The notes under the pieces are model-generated. The model searched no databases, was not told the DNA's origin, and was given only the letters and a program-made list of their open reading frames with translations. Shown piece by piece: positions 56,181-64,000 of a stretch of 64,000 bases of DNA (positions are counted from its first letter, which is position 1; the number at the start of each line of letters is the position of its first letter). Position numbers and translations under genes: made by a program. The DNA is taken from positions 120,044,312 through 120,108,311 of the forward strand of contig NC_083868.1 of NCBI RefSeq assembly GCF_032452875.1. Direction: 5' to 3'. Origin of the DNA: Bos javanicus. Taxonomy: Eukaryota; Chordata; Mammalia; Artiodactyla; Bovidae.

Positions 56181-59160
56181 TGAAATACTTTTTACTAGTT
56201 TCAAAACATATATCTATTATTATTTAAACAGTTTTAAGCTGTATGTTTTTGTACTTCTTAATAACTGGATTCCATTTCCAAATATGAGTGAGGTTTCATA
56301 GAGAAAGATGGTATTTGAAATCAGAATTGAAAGGAAAAGGCATTTCTACTGTTTGTCCACGATGCTAACATCTAGTTGAATTTTTCATGTGTGATTCTGA
56401 CCTTCCTAAGCTATATTTTTTATAAGCAATTGTTTAATGATTAACATTATTGTAATATTGCTTAGAATATTAAAATATCATTAAGAAATTATAATAATAC
56501 GTATACTTTCTCTTTTATACTCAGATTTATTCTAAAGAAGAGTATTATCTTTTTCTCTATTACATATATTCAAGTCACATAAGTTGGCATATTTTAAAGT
56601 ACTTGATAAATAAAGTTCAACTATATGTTTATATAAAATATGAGAAGTATCAGAAATTTTAGAAAGCATTTAAAATAAAATAGCAATACCTTTCTACTTT
56701 ATTAATTGGCTTCCAGTCAATTGCAGCAAAATTGCTTTTGAGCACAGCTGCAAGTTCTCAGTTTGAATAACCATTTCATATGATTTGAGGGAATTTAAAT
56801 ATGCTGTGCTTTTTAGTATAGACTTTGCAACATATATGGCTGGAAAAATTTACAGTTTAAATCACATGGGTAGCAACCAGTTTTTCATACAGAAAGTCAT
56901 GAAAGTACAGGGGTGTGGGAAAATTTGACAAATCAAACTGGAAGATTCACAACTTAAAAGCTTAACTTTTCCTCCCCTCACCCATAATGTTGACCTTGGT
57001 CTGGTCTGTTCCTCTCTGATTGTCTGAATTATACTCTCCTTCATGGATGATGGCTTCTTATTAAATTATTTATTGACGTGCCTGACACTAGTTGAATAGA
57101 TTCATTAAATTTCACAAGTTGTTGGAGTCTAGTTCACTGGGGAAAAAAAAAAAAAACCCTCTTTAGACTCCTTAAAGGACAAAAAGCATCAAGTTTTTTG
57201 AGCTCTTTTAAGGCATTAATAAAGCATGAAAAGATATGACATCAATCCTACTAAAACACAAGAGAAAATGAATGATGTTACTGTAAATCTTTACATCAAT
57301 CACACCCAATACTTGGGAAAACAATATAGTTTTGTTTGCATTTCAGAAGTGACAAACAGCTCTTGTGACTGGCTTAACATAGTCACTTTCTATTAGTCAA
57401 GACCAGAAGCAAGTCAGAATTAAAATGTGGCCCTGTGTTGCTAGGCAGCGGAGTTGTCTTGACATGGTGGTTAGTTTCCTTTTCACTGAATGACAACAGT
57501 GAAATGAAAGAAGTTTTGAAAAACTTGATAATGGTTTTCAAAGGAGGAGGATAATTGGTGGTGCTCGCTTGTGCAGCTCTGTGTGGAAACTTTCAGGCGG
57601 CTGTGAGAGAGGACTGTCACTAAAAATTTAAACTCTTGTACACAAACTTGACCTAGAGTCTTCTCCAGGTTTTGGCGGTTCATTGTCAGAACACCCCTGT
57701 GAGACCAAGGGGTGTAGGATGAAAGCATTAAGACAGATGGGTAAAGACCCAAAGGAAGAAAGGAATCAATAGTTGTGATTTAATCCATTGGTGAAAGGGA
57801 GGAATTAAGTAAAATCTTAAAAATGAGGAATGTGTAAAAGACCTTTCACCAGCACCTATAACAAAAATGTTTTAATGGCATGGCAAGTTGCATTAGAACA
57901 GACCTTGGCATCAAATGCAGGAAACAAAGGTACAAAATCTTTGGTTTAATATGCCTCAGATAAAACAATTGCCCTGATGTTATTTTTTGAACATTGTCTA
58001 GCTTAATTCAGAAAAATATCCCCAAGGTGATAACTCCCAAAACATCTGCAAACAATTCCAACTGAAGACTTTTCTGTCTGTGGTAAGAACAGAGCCAAAA
58101 ATAGAGCATGTATATAACAAAGAAAACAAATAAGAAACTCCAAGCAAATAAAAGACACACACAGAAAATACACATTGCTCACAATTTCATCCCAAACTAC
58201 CTAATGCAATAACATTTTGTTTAACCATCTTTGCCGTTAATTTACCCAGAATTTTAAAAACTGAGCAAAATGAACTAATATTGAAAGAAGGGACCAATTA
58301 GTGTTGGATTAACATTCATGGTTATTTACAGTTGTTTTTGTACTTGTTCTTGTGCTCTGACTTCCTAAAATTTCACAACCCAAAGATTTAGAAAAATGGG
58401 GTTGTTTAGACGCAAAGTGCAATGAAGTGGCTGTGACCATTGTGTAGACACCACCTCTCCCATTATACCCTCTCAATCAACACTCAGTACACAGGAAACC
58501 GCAATAAAGCCCATCTGCCACGGTTAATCTGCAGGCAAACCCACACCCATGTCTATGCCCGTTACTCTCCAGCCTTATTATTCTCAGATCCAAAGCTTCA
58601 TAAGGGATCAGCCAAAGTCCATTAAAGTAAATAATAGCTAGAAATGACAGGCTTAGCAAGGATTGGGAGGAAGTTGAAGACCAATCTGAGCTCTGAGCTC
58701 TGATTAATAGAGAAAAGCATTAGGAGAAAAGGGGAGAAAAATGACCTCAGCCTGCTCCAAAGAATTCCTGAACCTTCGTTGTTAGGGCAAGTGCTACCAT
58801 CTGAGACGTTAGTGATCCTTGAATTTCCTTCACTTTGATGCAGCTCAAATGGGAAAATTTTGAAGGTTCAGCAAGGCCCCAGACCTCAGCTGGAAAGCTG
58901 TCTGGAGTCAACCCTGTCAAAATTCTCTTGTGCAAAAGAAAGCCTTTATTAGCTAGATTGCCACAACAACAATAACAACACCCACAAATGCCCTACATAG
59001 TCTTGGAAGGAGGAGCTTCTGCTAGAGATTACAGATGCATTTATTATTTTCTTGCACATAGTCATTTTTAAAAGTCTTCGAACAGATGTAGTAAAATAAA
59101 ACAATAGAGATTCTTCAAGTGAATGCCTTTTAGGGACTAGGGATTTAGTCTGCTGGTAAG
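56181..59160. other. Unique sequence, no young retroposons
   Basis: Includes an (A)13 run at 57146-57158 and a GC-richer patch at 57540-57740. No gene recognised. Confidence 0.4.
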
Positions 59161-59164
59161 GAAG

Positions 59165-59218
59165 TGTGTGTGTGTGTGTGTGTGCATATGTATGTGTGTG
59201 TCTGTCTCTCTGTGTGTG
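59165..59218. repeat. (GT)n microsatellite, interrupted
   Basis: About ten GT units (59165-59184), then catatgtatgtgtgtgtctg and further tgtgtgtg. Not attached to a SINE, unlike the GT tracts at 20033 and 41105. Confidence 0.9.
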
Positions 59219-62200
59219 TAGGGGCATGGTATTCAAATATTTATTCAGTTTCATCTTGAAATATGATGTTTATTTTCATTGCACAACACAGAAAAATCCT
59301 TCTCAAGCAGTTCAAGCATTGTTGAGTCAAGAGAGAATCATAAAATGCTTCAGTTATTTCAACTGTGCATTTTATATAAATTGACCAGGAAAAAAATTCC
59401 AAATTAGTTTCAAAAGAGTTTTCTCTGTCCACCTTTTAAAAAAGTATTTGGCAGTCTCTGTTTGATAAATTTTCTAATGAGAGGAAATACACATAAGTGT
59501 ATTTGGTTTTCAAATGAGACATTTTTGAATTTTGGAACAGTTTTGAACACTCCTTTGAAGAAATCTATACCTGGTGGATCTATTTGTGATTGGAAAAAAC
59601 TTATTGCATGTCTTCTCTATTATTAAAAAATGACTTGCCTTGTAAATAAAAATACATTATTTTTTTATGAAGAAGTGAGAGTAGTAGACAGAGTTCAAAA
59701 AGTGTGAGGGCTCTTTAAAGTTAGAATTGAAAAATAACAAAGCAACCCCTGCTTGTCAGAAAGCCCTGTGTGAGGGAGAGAAAGCATTTGGCAGAGGCAG
59801 CAGGTATTGGGGAAACACTAGTGATTTCTCAGGAAGATAGTAATGGTCCGGATGAGGACTTGATGTCAGGGAAGCTCACTGAATGTATTCCTTGTGGAAG
59901 TTGATGTTGTAGCGTGCAATTTTCATAAATCAAATGAAGAGGTCATATAAAGAACCACAGTTAAAATGATGCTTCTTTGCAGATATTGCTGATAACTTGG
60001 CTAATGCACTGTTGATATGCACGTGGTACAATTTTCATATTTTAATCTTAAGTAGAACAAGAAATGACAATTATGAAAAGACAAAATAGATACCACCAAC
60101 AGCTGTAATTGCTATCTAGGCTGCTCCAAGATGGGCCAAAGACACAGTAAATCAATATTAAGTTCTCCACAAACGCAGGTATCACAACAAGAACATCATA
60201 TAACATCATTATAAGCAAATTCTAATACAATTTGGACAGTTGTAAAGAATATGGGATGAACACAGAGAATGTGAGGCTGACATGTCCTCTACAGCTTCAG
60301 CTGGTATCTTAGAGGGGGAAAACAAATCCCTGGGAATCATGGCTATGTGTTAAGTATGCAAACTGTACTGGTTTTAGTAAATGAGTGTGAGCCTCCTTTC
60401 CACAATTTAAAATGTTAAGATCATCAAGGGTTAAATGGTTCTGCCGCATGGAATTATAAGAAGTTGAAATTCAGTAGGTTTAATATACTAATGTTTTTGT
60501 TTATAACACTGCATCCTCTGATATATTCTGTGATATTAAAGAATACCTAACTAAAACTGGTCAGTTAAGAAATCAGCTAAACTTAAGGAAAAAAGCTGTT
60601 AAAGATTAAAGGCAAGGAATAAATGTAACTAGAAGAATGAAACTTGAAACTGATGCAAACCTTAGCAATGAGAAATGAAATTGGGAAAAGACAAATCGAT
60701 AAGAAAACAAAAATATTGAGAAAAAGATTTAATAAAAGTGACAAATAAAAAGTGACAAATAGTTGACCATAAAATTTAAAACTTGCTTTTAAGAGTATTC
60801 TTTCACAGTATAATGATTTAAATGCCTTAGAAAAAGAAGGTGTGATTTTATGTATATCTTTCTGTGCATTTCCTTTATGGGAAGTGAAATAACACATACC
60901 ACAGAAAAAGTGTTTATAAATTCTTATTGATCTTTTGAATTCTTTCTGAAGTTATTTCACATTTTTAGAAAAATATTTTAGATTTCAATTAAGTATTCAA
61001 AAATTTTAAGTGAAATGAAATGTTTAGTATCTATTTGTTCCTTATGTCCTTTCTTACTCCCATAACTGAGCACTGTTTTGAATGCAGTCTCTTCTGCCAT
61101 TATACAAATATGCAATATAAAAAATACTTTTCACCCTAATTTTCTAGCTTGCATAGAAATGCAATAAATATGGAGCTAAATTTGTATAATTTTGAGAACT
61201 ATTTAGTACCAGAAAAGAAATAATCTATTAAAGACTCTCAGTTAGAATCAAATTTTCTTTTGTGTATGTGGTAATAAAAAGCAACAAAAACAAATAAAAC
61301 AGATCATTTACTATGTAGTTTTGTACTAATATTTCCATAAAATTTCATCTCTTTTGAGTACTGTCTTCATGTTACTATATGGTTAGACATTTCTGGATTT
61401 CTTTACTATGTATACAAATAAAAAATTAAATGTCTGTATAATATAATAATATTTTATGCCTATGTGTAATATATTTATGAGTAGTTAATGCATGTTATTA
61501 TATATAACACAAATTTATCATGTATACTGTTTCATATAACATGCATAAATAAGCAACTGGATTTTATGGCTTTGACATGCATATTTTTTAGTCACTCAAA
61601 GGCAACTAAAATTTTGATTTCATTCATGGAAAATAAAATAATTTAAATAACAAACCAACTGTGTAAATAAGTAAAGTTGTAATTCCAAATGCTCTCCATT
61701 AACCTGTGTGATAAAGTTGATTTGTTATGAACTGAAATATAAAAATACTTATCTTTAGGTACATTGTGTGTCATTGACACTTAAAACAGCACTCTTCTGT
61801 TTTTGATATCAGAGTAGAATATTTAAAATGAAAAATGCTTTCCTTCTGCTCTTGCTGCTGAATCAAAAGAGAAAAAAGACTATCACTTGCTTTCTCCAGT
61901 AATGACAGTCTTCAAAGAATGGACATATGGCTAAAAAGTTAAGGCGTTTGCGCTATCCACAAGGTGTCTCCAACCTTTAAATTCTCTAGATTCCCTCCCT
62001 CCCCCATTCCATACAGGGTGAATCTATATGACCACATCATTACATTTGGAAACTTCAAAGACTTTCGTACTGATGTAAGTTGAAAGTAGAGACTTCATCA
62101 AACTTAAATATATTTATACATAATATTATATTGTATACATAATATACAGATCATAGCTATATATATTTTTATGTATATCACAGTATGTTTATAATATACT

Positions 62201-62549
62201 ACACACTGAGAATTTTCAGCAGTTCTTTTATGAGTTATGTTTGAAATCTGACCTCTTAAATAATGATACAATATCAAGAACAGGAAAAAAAGTTTAACAT
62301 AAAAGCCCACTTTAGTTTGTTTATCCATGATCAAGATTTAACTTTGCAATAATCCTATCATCCAGCAACAAAAAGCTGCTCCAAGTGAGTAAAAATATAG
62401 TGGACTACACATATCTGCAAATATCTACACATACAGCTAATTCCTGGATTTTGCAGATTAAAGCTATTGGTGAACAACAATGTCTAAAGCTCATCTCATC
62501 ATGAAGTGTGAATATATAACTAAGAATAGATGTCATTTCAAAGAATTCC
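59219..62549. other. Unique AT-rich sequence
   Basis: More than 3 kb with no repeat family or gene recognised and many short TA-rich tracts (for example 61440-61510, 62105-62175). Confidence 0.4.
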
Positions 62550-63000
62550 AAGTACAGAAAGTCTTCCTAATTCAAGGCCATGGACGGCGTATCTCTCTCT
62601 GAACACATAAGGAGAACGTGAAGAGAATCTGTGTGTATGTGTGTGTTTAATTGGAATGCTGTTTATCCCACTGTATCTTACCACTATGTCTCTTTGGATA
62701 ACAATCACAGGACCCAGATGCTAAGGGTAAGTGATATTTTCCCACAAGCGGTTTCTGGCTCCTTGGCAGGCGTGGTAGGCAGTTGTGCTGGCAGCCACCG
62801 TGCTGCCTCTGGCTCTCTTGTGTGGCTTTGCTGTTGAAGTGATGCTTGGCCTGCTCTGTCCTCCTGGATACCATTTCCTCCTGACAGCCCTTGGGTTTTG
62901 TGAAGCTTTATTTTGTGCAAATCCCTCATGCAATCTCTGGATGAACCCTCCTCCAAAGGCAAAAGAGGGCCTTTCTTTCTGGTTGTGTCAATGATCAGCT
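62550..63000. other. GC-richer patch, possible exon or regulatory element (unproven)
   Basis: Richer in GC than the surrounding 10 kb. A good splice-donor-like agggtaagtga has its GT at 62727, and a 69-codon plus frame at 62785-62994 begins with a hydrophobic stretch (MLAATVLPLALLCGFAVEVM). No family is recognised and no supporting acceptor with a strong pyrimidine tract is seen. Confidence 0.2.
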
Positions 63001-64000
63001 GAATTACTATCTCAGGTACTCAGGAAAATCCAAAGTTTTACAATATTTGTGACTATTTTGTTTTCATTTCTGAACACACCATATCCCGACCTAATGGCCA
63101 GAGTGTTGGCCAAATGATTTTGTACAACTGCTGTGCTTTCTGATTTTTATGTTTGAATACATGTGATTTTTAAAAGTCTTTTGTTTCCCCATCTTCATTA
63201 TCATGAATAATCTTGGAAGTTTTTTTTTCCTCAGATCACTGATAACAACATTATAAAATATCTCTTGCAAGAAATACAAGGAAGGAATTTTGTGATTTTA
63301 CCAATTGCAATTAGCGGATGAACTATTTAATGAAATAAAGTAGCATGCTTCTGATATCAATACAGAAGCAATACGTCATCCCCTGCATGCTTGTAATCTG
63401 GGTGACATTTTGAAGCATGTGCTCAAGTTGTACAAACAAAGGCACACAACAGAGCCAAAGATGCTTTCAAAGACACCAATATAACTGTCTACCGCATAAT
63501 TTGTGAGGCATTTTCACATGTTTCCTCACAGTGTTATCACAAAAGTAGTCATAAATGTGTACCATGGATTAAACGATTCACTGGTTCACCATATGCCTGA
63601 CCACAATCCCCATGGCAAAACAATATTTTTGGAAACCAATAGCCATATTTTCTTTGTAATCTAAAACATCAATAAAGACCCTGAGTTTTTGGAAAGAAGT
63701 ATCATGAACATTTTCCATGGAAATACCTATTCCAATGCAACGTGTGGAAATTGATTTCTTTCTATTCTGCCATGTTTAATCTCATGTCACTATAAAACTC
63801 CAAAATTATTGATACCATGTTTTAGTGTTTAACAGGTAAATTGGATGATACAGGTACTGTAGGGGCCTCTGGATAATTATCTAAAGCAGTTTCTTATTAA
63901 TTCTCTGAAGTGTTGTGCATTGATATTATAAATCAAGAACAAATATATTTTAAGGGGAGTGTCACTGAAGCCTCATAGAGGAATGAAGGTCATACCTCTC
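63001..64000. other. Unassigned unique sequence
   Basis: AT-rich; nothing recognised. Confidence 0.4.

Noticed and set aside
57565..57590. Resemblance to the 5' end of U6 snRNA (gtgctcgctt...gcagc)
   Set aside because: Only the first ~17 bases are similar; the rest of U6 (its ACAGAGA region and 3' stem) is absent.
57483..57752. 89-codon minus-strand frame in a GC-richer patch
   Set aside because: No signal peptide, domain or splice context, and no family recognised.
1..64000. CRISPR arrays, bacterial operons or phage genes
   Set aside because: Repeats are dispersed retroposons with target duplications; base composition and element families are mammalian throughout.

Overview
This window is intergenic DNA from a pecoran ruminant, most likely cattle or a close relative. 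The diagnosis rests on its retroposons: many BovB (RTE-clade) LINE copies, Bov-tA and Bov-A2 SINEs whose 3' halves are BovB-derived, CHR-2-type cetartiodactyl SINEs, a full-length L1 of the bovine L1-BT type and a long class II LTR. I found no intact host protein-coding gene, rRNA, tRNA or CRISPR array. The only host-gene-derived sequence I can name is a decayed processed copy of RPL10 near 47.3-47.7 kb. Nearly every long open frame is a fragment of BovB or L1, or a chance frame.

Layout. 0-9.3 kb: an edge BovB tail, a hAT MITE with a perfect 8-bp target duplication, a Bov-tA SINE split by a 1.3-kb solo LTR, BovB fragments, an old L1 interrupted by a CHR-2 SINE, a second hAT-like MITE, a probable LTR and a 2.1-kb BovB. 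9.3-12.35 kb: one BovB insertion with an inverted 5' part (twin-priming structure) inside an 11-bp target duplication. 12.4-23.9 kb: SINEs, four more BovB or L2 pieces, a MIR and one 2.8-kb stretch without young repeats. 23.98-32.1 kb: the full-length L1 (5' UTR about 3 kb, ORF1, ORF2, 3' UTR, poly(A)) in a 16-bp target duplication, disabled by a few stops and small deletions. 32.3-43.4 kb: BovB copies (one with BovB-like 5' UTR joined directly to the reverse-transcriptase region), SINEs with clear target duplications, and L2. 43-47.3 kb: old L1 and unique AT-rich DNA. 47.3-53.6 kb: the RPL10 pseudogene, SINEs, L2 and a truncated L1-BT 3' end. 53.6-64 kb: AT-rich DNA with almost no ruminant-specific retroposons.

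How the parts relate. The BovB and L1 copies are the autonomous machinery types. The Bov-tA and Bov-A2 SINEs share the BovB 3' end and are presumed to have been mobilised by BovB; the RPL10 copy is presumed to be an L1 product. None of the autonomous copies here has an intact reading frame. I did not find a new multi-gene system. The most interesting items are structural: the twin-primed BovB, a Bov-A-type fragment replacing its RT core, a BovB 5' UTR-RT fusion, about 150-bp tandem units in the L1 5' UTR, and a compensated double frameshift in the RPL10 pseudogene. Family names come from recognising consensus motifs by eye; boundaries are good to a few bases where a target duplication is given and to some tens of bases elsewhere.
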